Assembly (NCBI GenBank): GCA_013054445.1
Contig: JAAMPI010000095.1
Span: forward strand, 1-64,000
Length of the DNA stretch: 64,000 bases
Origin: Cudoniella acicularis
Lineage: Eukaryota > Ascomycota > Leotiomycetes > Helotiales > Helotiaceae
Reading direction: 5' to 3'
The notes below the pieces were generated by a model. The model saw only the letters and a list, made by a program, of their open reading frames with translations, was not told the origin of the DNA and searched no databases. The translations under genes were made by a program, and so were the position numbers. Shown piece after piece: positions 23,430-34,553 of this stretch; the stretch's first letter is position 1; the number at the start of each line of letters is the position of its first letter.

Positions 23430-24854
23430 ATGCAATCAAAATCCTCCTCACGGTGTGAGCACACGAACCTCCTTTTCACCCCATCTAGAAACGCCGAACC
23501 AGCACGCTACAAACGTGCTTCTCACGTACAAAGAGTTGCTGCAACCACATCGCGAGGAACTGTGAATTCCAATCTATCAGATGACACGATTTCTGAAAGC
23601 GAAGGCTCTACTTTTCCAGCGCCTCTAGTACTTCCCGAAGATGAACTCTCGTGGGACCCAAAATACCCACCACAAAGCCTACGGTCTTGGACCAGACAGG
23701 AACTGAGAAATAAAGTGACTCCTGAGCGCAGGACTATCTATTTTGCAGCACCACCAGGCATAGAGCCTGGTCTGGAGTTTTTGTCAAAGTGGTCGCAGCC
23801 GAAAACCAAGGGAACGGCTGAACACCCAACGATGAAGGATGTCTTGAATTATCTTAAGGCATTCTATCACGGATTACCTGTCAAAATGCTGCCTTCACCA
23901 AACTTATGTTTTACGTCGGATGTCGATAAAATAGACGTCGATGCTGCACCGCCGAAAAAGGGCAGAGGAAAGAAGGCAGCTGTAGCAGAGAAACGACAGA
24001 CACTTTGGCTCAACACACAAAAGCCTACAGGCTGCATTGGCATACGAACCCGTCCTACGCCAAAAGGCGACTTCTCGCATCAACTTAATCTCAATGATCT
24101 CTTAGACGCAGCTATCGAGATCTTACCTGACGATGCATATGCGTTGTTGATGTTGGTAGAGCATGATATCTACGAGGATGAGGAAGATGATTTTGCTTGT
24201 GGAAGAGCGTACGGAGGAAGTAGAGTCGCCGTTGTGTCGAGCGCGAGGTACAACCCGGCTTTAGATGAGAACCAAGGGATTGAAAGAGAGCATGCATGGC
24301 CTGCTTCGCATTGCGAGCGATATTTGAACGAGTGTTGCGAAGAAGTTGAGGAGGAAGAAGGTTCGAAGAAGAAGAGGAAGAAGACAGGTAAAATTGGCAA
24401 GCCCAAAGTATTGGGTGAAGAGAGAGTTTCACCGATGCGAGCGGCTCTCCAAGCACATGCTTCACTTCCATCCTCCGAACGCAATACATCTGCTTCTACC
24501 CTTTACGGCCTTTGGCTAGGCCGTGTGTGTAGGACGGCAAGCCATGAGCTTGGGCACTGTTTTGGTATCGATCACTGTGTGTATTATGCCTGCTCCATGC
24601 AAGGGACCGCTTCTATCATAGAAGATGCTAGACAACCTCCATACCTGTGTCCCGTGGACCTGGCAAAGGTATTGCAAGCTACTGGAGCCGATTGTAGTGA
24701 GAGGTACAAAGCCATTCTCTCGTTTTGTGAGAAGAACAAAGAGGCACACTTGTTTGCTGCTTTTGGGGCTTGGATAAGGACGAGGTTTGAAGAGACAGAA
24801 AAAGCTCCCAAAATTCAAGAGAAAGCGGAGGTAGAGATAATTGAGATTGACTAG
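23430..24854 (+). CDS. archaemetzincin-type zinc metallopeptidase (M54)
   Basis: Single-exon gene of 474 residues. The zinc-binding motif HELGHCFGIDHC starts at His372 and matches the extended HExxHxxGxxHC signature with Glu373 as base. The following YYACSMQG...YLCPVDLAKV gives the conserved Cys and Met-turn pattern of archaemetzincins (animal AMZ1/2). An N-terminal 60 residues are low-complexity. A basic Lys-rich insert (KKKRKKTG, about 310-325) interrupts the catalytic half and could act as a nuclear localisation signal. No signal peptide, so an intracellular protease. Substrates of this family are poorly known. Two E-boxes lie upstream. Confidence 0.93.
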   Translation: MQSKSSSRCEHTNLLFTPSRNAEPARYKRASHVQRVAATTSRGTVNSNLSDDTISESEGSTFPAPLVLPEDELSWDPKYPPQSLRSWTRQELRNKVTPERRTIYFAAPPGIEPGLEFLSKWSQPKTKGTAEHPTMKDVLNYLKAFYHGLPVKMLPSPNLCFTSDVDKIDVDAAPPKKGRGKKAAVAEKRQTLWLNTQKPTGCIGIRTRPTPKGDFSHQLNLNDLLDAAIEILPDDAYALLMLVEHDIYEDEEDDFACGRAYGGSRVAVVSSARYNPALDENQGIEREHAWPASHCERYLNECCEEVEEEEGSKKKRKKTGKIGKPKVLGEERVSPMRAALQAHASLPSSERNTSASTLYGLWLGRVCRTASHELGHCFGIDHCVYYACSMQGTASIIEDARQPPYLCPVDLAKVLQATGADCSERYKAILSFCEKNKEAHLFAAFGAWIRTRFEETEKAPKIQEKAEVEIIEID

Positions 24855-25257
24855 GAAAGGGTTGTGGTCAGGTAAGAATATGCATATTAACGCAAATAAA
24901 TGTTTCCTGCCGTCCGAGAAAGATAATTGAGATGGCAGAGATATGGGAAAGTTATATACTCATTGAGAAATCAGATCATGTAACGAATGTTTTCATTGGA
25001 ACTTGGGGTTGCGTTTCAACTGATGTCCTTCCTTCATCCCATCCACGGCAATTGCTTTCTGGTTAAACTTTCGACACGTACAGACTTTTACCACCCATAA
25101 GCGTCAATTGTTATTCCCTTGTACCCCGATATTGTTGTACAGTTCTTCTACGCCATCCAAACGCCCCATCGTACATATTTACAACGGATCTGCTAATGTC
25201 AGTCTTGCCCATATCTGGCACCAAACTCTTTAGACGAACAAATTTTCATTCCCTCAT
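24855..25257. other. convergent 3' gap
   Basis: Tail-to-tail between archaemetzincin and mL41. AT-rich; nothing supported. Confidence 0.6.
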
Positions 25258-25624
25258 TCAATCCTGCCCATTCTCTGCCTTCCACTGCGCAAGGTATCTC
25301 TCTCCGCTGAAAGCCCCTTTCGGATCACCTTCGAATCTTCCTTTCACCGGTCTTATTTTCTTCGTGACAAATGGCGTAAGCTACCAACTCATCAGCAATT
25401 GGCTCCTCAAAGAGCCCTGTTATCCCACTGCATACCTTAAAATCTTTTAGATTCTGCGGCACAACATATGTCCTGACTTTCTCCCAATTGATGATGTACC
25501 CTCCATGCTTCGTATGCGAACCCGTCGATCCGGTTCCTGTACCCTTGTAATATCCTTTATTCGCATTCTTTGTATTCAACGCCAGCCGTTGAACTGCTTT
25601 TGAGAGTGATTGTGTGGGTTTCAT
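25258..25624 (-). CDS. MRPL27: mitochondrial large-subunit ribosomal protein mL41 (MRPL27)
   Basis: Exons on the minus strand: 25624-25436 and 25380-25258, giving 103 residues. The block [16 protein letters not shown], then [20 protein letters not shown], is the hallmark of the fungal mL41 family. The 55-nt intron joins LKDFK to LTPFVTKK exactly, and the C terminus continues [20 protein letters not shown] and ends NGQD. Without splicing the frame runs into unrelated codons and stops. It should be imported to mitochondria and sit in the 54S subunit. It is divergent from UTP14, only 181 bp apart, so they probably share a promoter region. Confidence 0.93.
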
Positions 25625-25805
25625 CTTGTTGTTTTGTCTTTAGTGGTGCATGAATTTTGTCTAGATGTTTTTCTGGAGCTGTTGGGAAAAGGCGCTAGCG
25701 GCTGCACCGCCAAAAAAAAAAGTCCCGTATCGATACCGAAATTTTCGATAGAGATTCCATCGGTACACACCACAACATATTTGCTCCTCAGAACAGGTCG
25801 CAAAA
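25625..25805. promoter_or_regulatory. shared mL41/UTP14 promoter
   Basis: A 181-bp head-to-head gap. It contains an A10-11 run near 25713-25723 and a palindrome-like cluster around CGATACCGAAATTTTCGATAG. Pairing a mitoribosomal gene with a cytosolic ribosome-biogenesis gene suggests co-expression; this is inference. Confidence 0.5.
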
Positions 25806-28740
25806 ATGCCCGGACGACAATCACATGGGCGGGCGCCCTCAAAGAAGCCGAAAAATAGGGTTAATTCGAAAAAGAGGAGTTTGGATGCATTTTCAATTGC
25901 TTCTCATCAAAACCCGGAGAATCTGAAAATAAAACAACATCGCCTCGGTGCGCAGGAGGGTGGAAACAGACCTGGGAAGCGCCGCAGAGACGACGAGGAT
26001 GAAGATGAAGATGAGGAGCCCGAGTCAAGTACAAAAAAAACACAAGAAGGGCCCCACGAAAGGTCGATTCGACGAGCTAGATGTGGACCAGGGTAGTGAT
26101 AGTGAGGGGAATGAGTGGAAGATGGGTCAGGTCGACAGTGATGACGATAGCGATTTAGACAGTGACGAGGCTTTCGGAGAGAGCGACGAGGAACGATTTG
26201 AGGGCTTTGCATTCTCAGGAAGCTCTGACAAGAAAGGAAAGAAGAAATCGAAACCCCGAAATAAAGATGTCAACCTCAATGAAGACGAAGAAGAGGACTC
26301 GGACTCCGAATTAGAGGAAGGAGATTTAGGGGAAGGTGCAGTTAATCTTGCAGATATGCTGGATTCCTCGGAAGAAGATGACGATGAGACGGGCAAAGGA
26401 AGAGGGGTAAATGATGGATTAGAGTCCGATCAAGAAGCGGATAGCGAAGAGAGTGATGAAGAATCCTCAGCTTCATCTGCTGGTGACGACGAAACCTCCG
26501 ATCCTGCCAAAATTGCAGCTCTACGAAGCCTTATTGCGAATCTACCCCAAGCAGAGGATTCTAGTCGGGCTCCGGCCAAGCAACGAAGTGATGGGGCCAG
26601 CGAATACAATACACCCTCCGATTTTGGTCTCACATCAAAAACTAAGCTTACGTTAGAAGATCTCGGTTTACCTGCAATAAGTGATCCGCACGTCAAGAAG
26701 TCTCTTAAATTCATAGAGTCGGATTCGAAAAGCACGGGTAAAAGCAAAGGTGTTCCAGCAAAGCTTGAAGTACCGCTAGCAAAGCGTCAACAGGATCGAT
26801 TAGATCGCAGCGCAGCCTACGATAAGACCAAGGAAACTTTGGACAGATGGACGGACACTGTTAAGCACAATCGCAGAGCAGAGCATCTCATGTTTCCTTT
26901 ACCCGACAACGACACTGCAGCAGCACACTCAAACAAACAACTTCTTCCTACAAATCAAACCAAGCCTTTTAACGAATTAGAGGCAACTATTCAAAGCATT
27001 CTCGAAGAAAGTGGACTTGCAGCTGCAAATGGAAAAGATGATGAAGACCATATTCGTGAGTTCGAGGAGCTGGAGACCAAGAAAATGTCAATTGAGGAGG
27101 TTAAGGCACGAAGGGATCAGTTGCGAATGGCCCGTGAACTACTTTTCCGGGAAGAAGCAAAGGCGAAGAGGATCAAAAAAGATCAAAAGCAAGTCATACC
27201 GCAAAGTTCATCGAAAGCAGCGTGAGAAAGAAGAACGTCTAAACCAAGAGGCTCTCGCAGAGGGAGGCTATCTACCATCTGGGGACGAATTGGAAGCTCA
27301 GGATCGTAGACGAGCTACCGAACGTATGGGTTCTAAGCATAGGGGTAGTAAATGGGCAAAAGCTACGAAAGAGACAGGCCGGGCAGCCTGGGATGAAGAT
27401 GCAAGAGCTGGGATTACCGAAATGGCGCGAAGAGACGAGGAACTGCGGAAAAGGGTTGAAGGAAAGGCAGTCCGAAAAGAGTTTGATGACTCCGAAGCCT
27501 CTTCAAGCGATTCTGATGAAGCCAGTGAGGAAGATTCTGATGCGGAAGAAAGTCGGATCCTGCGCCAGTTGGACAAAGTCAACACTTCCAAAATGGTAGA
27601 TGATTCTGCACCAGGGGGTAAATTAGCGAACATGAAGTTCATGCTAAAGGCTGAAGAAGCACGAAGGAAAGAGAACACCGCGATGGTGGAAGATATCAGA
27701 CGAGAACTTGCTGGAGAACAACCGGACAGTGATGAGGAGGAGGTTGGAGACATTGGCCGAAGAATTTTTGGACCTGGAAGCAAAGCTCAAGAGAAGATAA
27801 AGCAATCTACGGGAAGTGAATTTGAGGAACATGTCAATTCTGATGAGGACGAGGATAATCTAGAATTGGCAGATGAAAGGGTCGACAACACTCCGAAAAC
27901 GACCACCAGTTCAACACGGACTAAAAAATCAAACTTGAAAGGAAATAGTGCAGAACCGGGGTCAACAAAGTATCTTCCGGCGGCAAGCACTGAGGGTGGA
28001 GCTTGGTCAAAAGTACCTGTTAAGTCTACAAGTGTTAGTGACGCAGAAGCTAAACGCCGTCGACATAAGAAGAACAGTGCTGTAGAAGTCGAGGAACTAG
28101 ATCTTTCGAAAGCTGCCATGATAGCCACTCGGGCCAACCCATCAAAAGCTTCCAAGAAGACAACAGTCCTCGAGATGGAGGTAGATTCTGATGAAAGCAA
28201 TGATGAAAATACAATCCAACTTCCATTTGCTATTCGTGATCAAGAGTTGATTAAGCGAGCATTTGCGGGGGCAGATGTTGTAGGAGAATTTGAAGCCGAG
28301 AAGAGGCAGACAATAGCGGACGAAGACGATAAAATTATCGACAATACCTTGCCTGGCTGGGGGAGCTGGACAGGAGAAGGCTTGAGCAAGAAAGAAAAAG
28401 CCAAAAATAAAGGAAAAGTCTTGACAAAGATAGCAGGAGTGAAGGAGCAAGATAGAAAAGATGCGAAGCTTGAACGGGTAATCATTAATGAGAAGCGCGT
28501 CAAGAAGGTATGTATCTGCATAATTCGACGTGGTCTTCATACTTACAGTTTTCGCAGAATGGCAAATATCTTGCTTCGACTCTTCCTCATCCTTTTGAGA
28601 CCCGACAACAATATGAGCGGTCTTTGCGAGTACCTGTTGGTCCCGAATGGACAACGAAAGAGACTCACCAAGAATCTACGAAACCGAGAATCTTGCTCAA
28701 GCAGGGCATCATTGCACCAATGTCGAGGCCTTTTATGTAG
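25806..28740 (+). CDS. UTP14: U3 snoRNP / SSU processome protein Utp14, with two apparent one-base frame breaks
   Basis: Start MPGRQSHGRA at 25806, stop at 28740, one intron at 28508-28557. The protein is a highly charged scaffold: basic N terminus with RSLDAF and IKQHRLG; acidic blocks; conserved GRFDELD; the core motif around AKRIKK-IKSKSYRKVHRKQR; WDEDARAGITEM; LPGWGSWTGEG; and RRVPVGPEW-like then KPRILLKQGIIAPM at the end, as in Utp14 of yeast and man, which works in nucleolar 18S rRNA maturation with Dhr1. The frame shifts after an A8 run (26033-26040) and again after an A6 run (27175-27180). Dropping one A at each restores conserved sequence on both sides and yields 960 residues with total length divisible by three. 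No intron can do this without deleting conserved motifs. See findings. Confidence 0.93.
28508..28557 (+). other. UTP14 intron
   Basis: A 50-nt intron with GTATGT donor and CAG acceptor. It joins INEKRVKK to NGKYLAST; without it the reading frame leaves the conserved C-terminal block. Confidence 0.9.
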
Positions 28741-30758
28741 ATATACAACTCAATATATAAGAAATACGGTCACCTACTGTCCGCGTCAACCGAATCGATC
28801 GAACAAAGATATGAATTACAAATTTGAAGATCTTAGTGTAAGAGAGGATCGAGAGCTAGGTGTCATAGGATACAAAAATTCGGGTAAGTTGTTGCACTCG
28901 TGAGCTTGCATGTAACACTCCAGCTCACTGGGCGCGTGTCTTTTTCCCCGCAATCTTCGCCTTACCCCACGTCGCAGTAGCGGAGTACGATTACGTGGAA
29001 ACGATCACCAAATCAACTCGTGGGGAAAATTCCGAACCACGATTCAATGCTACGGAATTTGGGACATGAACTGCGAGCATGCAAACGAGAGCTTCCTCTG
29101 CTTACCCAATTTCAGCCTATACTTGCCTCTGCTATCGCAAGACCTGAAGCGAAAGATCAAACAAAAAATGTTCCTAGTTACTCTGCAGAAAGCGAGCTGA
29201 TTGAACAAATCCTTTCATCCCTTCGGTCGATTCACGGCCCGTTATAAAGGACCGAGATTTTCTATTTTCTCGTGGCCAGTAAGAATCTAAGAACGAGTGG
29301 CCACCTCGTCCGGAGAAATATTAAGTCTGGCCCATTCTCGACAAGCATCAATTGCAGCAATGTCGGCCTTTGCATCGCATCAGGAAAGTGAGCGAAATCA
29401 GACCTCGCCAGTGCGAATGCTTTTGGTGTTTCTTTGAGTGGATGTCAGATGTTTGGATCATTTACGTGGCTCGGAGTCGCTCCTACCAGACACAGCCCGA
29501 ATATTTAAATCCTTAATCGAGCGAGGATTTTACTACATCCCATGATCCCAGTTTAGTCATCACAGTTCGATAATTTCTGTGCTGTATGCGAGCAAGTGTT
29601 CCATGGTTCCAATGTCTACCAATCTAATTTTAAGTGCTAATCCTCCACGAAGCTTGTTGTCGTCGCTTTAAGACTGCCCCTTTGATTCCTTAATCCCACT
29701 GAATTGATAATGAGCTCGATTCTGAGTATTAGACTGGAAGAAGTTCGCGATATCCTTTTGGCTGAATGTGTGTAATTCGAACTTGTTAGTCACTCCTACT
29801 TCAAGGAAATCTTGTCAATGCCAATGTTAAGTCAGATGAACTACTTGGAGAGAAGTCTCCCATGACTTCCGTATTAGGATCTCGGCCCTTGGATGCATGT
29901 CACTCGGAGGAATAGGCCAACCTTGAGGTCATTTTTGGCGTGTCATGTGTTAGTTCATAGGAGTGGGAAGCCTGCAATTATACCCCTGTCTATCGGGTAA
30001 TAACTGCCGGCTTCAGTCAACTCGATACCGGGTACGGTTGTGAATCCGAGCAAACACCAGCTTGGTATTGTGCTGCATCCAAGCCTCTGGCGGATTATGC
30101 TGTGTTATTGGTCAGGTTTCACCCCAGATCAATACCTTGAAACTTAGCCATTGCTTAACTGCATTCCACCAAACCGGGACAGGTTCTAGAAATCTAGAAT
30201 TCTTCGCGTCAAAATTCTCGGGAACACGCCTCATGTACAAAAACGATGTATCTGAAGACCTTGCGTTTCCCGCGTGATACTCATGTCTTCTCGAACGCTT
30301 CTCTATTTGGTGTATGTTCTGGTTGTGACACTGAGATCGTCATCGTTTTTCTATCCCAATTGATACAAGTGATATGTGCCACCGTGACGCGGTCACTTGT
30401 TTACGAACTTCGCATGTTCTGTAATAAGACCGATTTCTCACTTTCTGCATCATCATTCCATCGATTATCGAATTCTCAAATTACTCCGAGGTATCTTCTA
30501 TGCCTCATCAAATGTCAACACCTCATCAGACGACCCCGGACTTCGGATAAATGGCCCTAGCGATTGTCAGGGGAGCGGAGCTTAGGTCCTTAGGTAGTCT
30601 AGATTCAATACCCACATTTTAATGGGGGTGAATCCGGGGTTATTCAGTGAATTCAAAAGAAAAGCACATATATTACAACCACTTGGCTCTTTATTCTCAA
30701 TATCTTCAATCCTCCACAACACCTAAAATTTTCTAACCTCCGGCCTCAAACCGCCAAA
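28741..30758. other. 2-kb gene-poor region upstream of the glucanase
   Basis: Short open frames (75-104 codons at 29020, 30062 and 30246) show no domain, signal peptide or linked splice chain. No transposon terminal repeat or protein remnant was noticed. The last 100 bases are pyrimidine-rich (leader of the GH81 gene). Confidence 0.55.
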
Positions 30759-33354
30759 ATGAAGACCTTCTTGCTACTTATAATATTACAGGCGCTCGTG
30801 GTGCCTGCAGCACCTCGCCCTACATCAACACTAATGGGAAGAGAAGCCTTTGAAGCTCTTACGACCACTGTTGTACCCAGCGTTCCTGTCATCACAACAC
30901 CTACCAAATCTGGAACAGCTTCTGGTACGGCCCAAATTCTTCCCACTCTTATAACTCAAACCCCACAAACCGTTGGAACGATGTTGTCCAGTTTGGAGAA
31001 GTCTGGACACCCAACATCCGCGCCATTGATCAGCACCTCAATTGCTCCACCTACTTCAACAGTTGTTGCGAGTAAGCCAGCAACAACCGTTGCACCTCCT
31101 ATTCAACTGGATATTGCATCAATCAACATTTTCCAGCCTATTGACACAAATCCGCCACCTGGCGTAATTGGTACTCGTCCAGACCATCCAGTTCCACGAC
31201 TCGGTATCAAGCCCCAAAATTCACCTCTTTCCACAAACAAATTCTACGCCAACTTTTTCTTGGGAAGTCAGACAGCGGCTTCATGGACTCATCCATATTC
31301 TCTAACTTGGGCCAAAGGAGGGGGTGTTACTCAGAGCTGGGGAATGGTGATTTCACATATTGACAATAATCAAAAAGTCTACGGCCCTAATTCAACCGCC
31401 AATCCTGTGGAGTACTTCCTTAACCCCATTGGAATTCAGTCTTTGGTTCTTTCTGCTTTGGAGTTAGGGGCTTCAACAGCATTAAGCACAGACACACTCA
31501 CCGCATTTTCCGTTAATGTGAATTTGTCACCCAGTCTAGGCGCTCCGTCAATAATGACCTTTCCACTGGTCCAAGGAATGGGATTTGTTACCGCTGATTT
31601 TGGTGGAGTAACTCCAATTATACAATCTGGTGTCTTCTTCAACTCGGTCACAAAATCAGCAACTCAACCCAAGCCAGGTGTCATAAAATTCACAATTCTA
31701 CTTGACGATGGCAAAACCTGGCTTGTCTACGCGATCTCAGATTTCGGAGACGACGTGGATTTCACTGTCGTCAATAACGGCCTACTACAAGCTACTTCGA
31801 AATTCCAAGGCGTCATCCAAATTGCAAAGGATCCTGGAGGAGCAGAGGCTTTGTATGATGCTGCTTGTGGTGTTTATCCTTTGACGGCCTCGGTTTCTGG
31901 GGATGTCAATGGCGCCGTCGGATCTTACACCTTTTCTTTCACCAAGAGCGGCTTACCATCAATGACAAGTGCTCCTTTACTGATGTACGCGCTTCCTCAC
32001 CACATAGCAACGTTTTCACCGGGTACCCTTGCTGCTGCCACTAGTCTTCAACTCACTACAACAACTAAAGGCCAAGCCACTGCTGTGGTAGCCGATTCTT
32101 GGTCATTTACTGAAGACTTGCCAACTTCAATGGGCTTCGGGCCATGGTCTCCTGCTCTTAGTCAGGCTAAGTTAGCTTCTGCAGCTGCACTTGCTGTAAT
32201 CCACAATGTTGCAATTAGCGAGGTTTCGCAGAACATGAGCTCTCAGACAAATCTTAATTCCATGTATTACAGTGGCAAGGTTAGTTTTCCCCTCGCTGTG
32301 TTTAATTCGAAGTTCTAAGTTAAATAGGCTCTGGCAAAATTTGCGCAGATCATCTATACTCTCAATGATATTGTCGGTGACCAAGCATTGGCTCAAACTG
32401 GGTTGAGCACTCTCAAAGCTGCCTTTGTTGTCTTTACAAGCAACACGCAACAATACCCTCTTGTGCATGAAACTGCCTGGGGAGGTGTCGTCTCATCTGC
32501 CTCATATATAACAGGAGACTCGGGTGCTGATTTTGGAAATACATACTACAATGATCACCACTTTCAGTAAGCTTTTTTGCTCTCAATTACTGGAGCAAAA
32601 CTAACACATAACTAGTTACGGTTATTTTGTCTATGCTGCAGCAATCATTGGATACCTGGACCCAACCTGGATTCCAGCAAACGAAGCTTGGGTAAACACT
32701 CTTGTCCGCGACTACGCCAACCCCTCTTCCGCGGATCCTTACTTTCCAGTCTCGCGCATGTTCGACTGGTACCACGGCCACAGCTTCGCTCACGGGCTCT
32801 ACGAGACCTTCGACGGAAGAGACGAAGAATCTTCCTCAGAAGACAGCATGTCCGCGTATGCCCTCAAGATGTGGGGACAAGTCTCTGGCTCCTCCAACCT
32901 CGAAGCACTCGGAAACCTGCAACTTGCCATCACAGCTCGCTCCTTGCAGAACTATTTCCTCTATGAGAGCTCCAATACCGTACAACCCGCCAACTTCATA
33001 GGAAATAAAGTCTCCGGTATCCTGTTTGAGAACAAGATTGATCATACAACGTATTTCGGCACGAATCCAGAGTACATTCAAGGCATTCATATGTTGCCGC
33101 TCTTGCCATCGAGTACCTTGACCAGGACTGTAAATTTCGTAACACAAGAGTGGAATACTTATTTCTCGAATGGACGTGCTGATGCTGTTGTTGGTGGCTG
33201 GAAGGGTATCCTATACGCGAATCTGGCCATCATTGATCCGGTCACTGCTTGGAATTTCTTCACCAATGCCGCTTTCGATCCAAGCTGGCTTGATGGAGGT
33301 GCAAGTAGGACGTGGTATATGGCACTAGCTGCTGGATTAGGTGGTAGTCCTTGA
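30759..33354 (+). CDS. secreted GH81 endo-1,3-beta-glucanase
   Basis: Exons: 30759-32279, 32328-32566, 32616-33354, giving 832 residues. A signal peptide (MKTFLLLIILQALVVPA) is followed by a Thr/Ser/Pro-rich region to about 125, probably O-glycosylated. The GH81 domain begins around PVPRLGIKPQNSPLSTNKFYANFF and includes SWGMVISH. The junction DHHFHYGYFVYAAAIIGYLDP is rebuilt by splicing. The catalytic segment DGRDEESSSED (about 655-663) holds the family's conserved glutamates. GH81 enzymes (yeast Eng1) cut beta-1,3-glucan in cell separation, autolysis or mycoparasitism. No carbohydrate-binding module or GPI signal is evident. Confidence 0.93.
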
Positions 33355-34553
33355 TTTTTGAGTATTAAGATGTTATGTACGATGTTACGGGAATTGGACG
33401 AGAGACTAATCTCGAAAACACTACAACATTGGAGAATGACTCTCAGTGGATAAAGACAAAAGTAGAGATTTGCATTTTTGGGGAAGTATTTTGAATGGAG
33501 TTGTTGGAAATGGGTTTTTTGGGAAGCGTTCAACGAGTTCAATTGCATTTTGGTGGCGTTTGGATTTGCCTATTTAGACAGTGATACCAGGAATAGGACG
33601 ATCAATCAATTGCATATTTATTAGATAAATCCATGAGTTTGATTTTGAAACTGCTTCGAAATTCCAGGCGTACTTTCCTGTCATGCGTGCTAAATATTCA
33701 CATCTAGGTCGCAGGACTTGGGGGAAAATGTGTGAAAATCCCTAAGTCTTCGTATATACTCGACAGTCAGACTTTTATAGATAAAAACACGGGCATCAGA
33801 GATTGATCAAATTAATGCCAATGTAATCACTTGAAAACACGTGAAATTTCAAAATACTGGTAGTCAAAGATTGAGATAGCGAGATAGGCATAGCATTTGC
33901 CCAGGTGAGAGTGGACATCGGGTAAATTTATGACCGTGTACTACACATAGTCCACACAGTACCATGCTATTGGAAATTGAGAGTCTAAACGCGAAGGAAG
34001 GAACTAACGGGGCTGGAAAATTGCGATTCCGTCGAATCAAGATTTGAAGGAGGATTGAAGTGGACTCTTGTTGCATATCGGCGAAAGTGGACACTGACTA
34101 AACCCCGCTTCTCCGCTTGATAAATTCCTATTTTAATCCTGTGAGACCGAATAATACAGACCAGGGAGTATTAAATTCATGCAATCATCAGAAATACACC
34201 GAAGGCTCGCCGGCTGTATGCTACTTATGTACCATATGTGTTGAAAAAACCCTCATCTGATCTTGTCATTGCATCTCCATTCATCTATGCCCTGCCATCA
34301 AGCGCCATAATTCCTTTTGTGTAAGTAATCCAGCGCAAAATAAGCATAGCGTCAAAACCACCGTCTTTACAGACCTGCATATAATTTAACACAAGGACCA
34401 CCGCCTACAACCCATACCCACCAGACCACCCGCCCAGCAAGGTGGATTCATTGCATTCATCTTTGACAAAAGAGACTCGAACCCACTGCGTGATATGAGA
34501 AGATAGAAAGTAAAGTCGTTCAAGCATTCGGACTTCTTTCCTGTCATATCCTG
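33355..34553. other. convergent 3' gap
   Basis: 1.2 kb between the glucanase and the PP2C gene, both ending here. One CACGTG word lies at 33838-33843. A 76-codon minus frame at 33864-34094 has no recognisable feature. Nothing else supported. Confidence 0.55.

Noticed and set aside
34468..34490. GGGTTCGAGTC-like T-loop on the minus strand
   Set aside because: The T-stem does not pair and no acceptor stem or anticodon arm can be built around it; not a tRNA.
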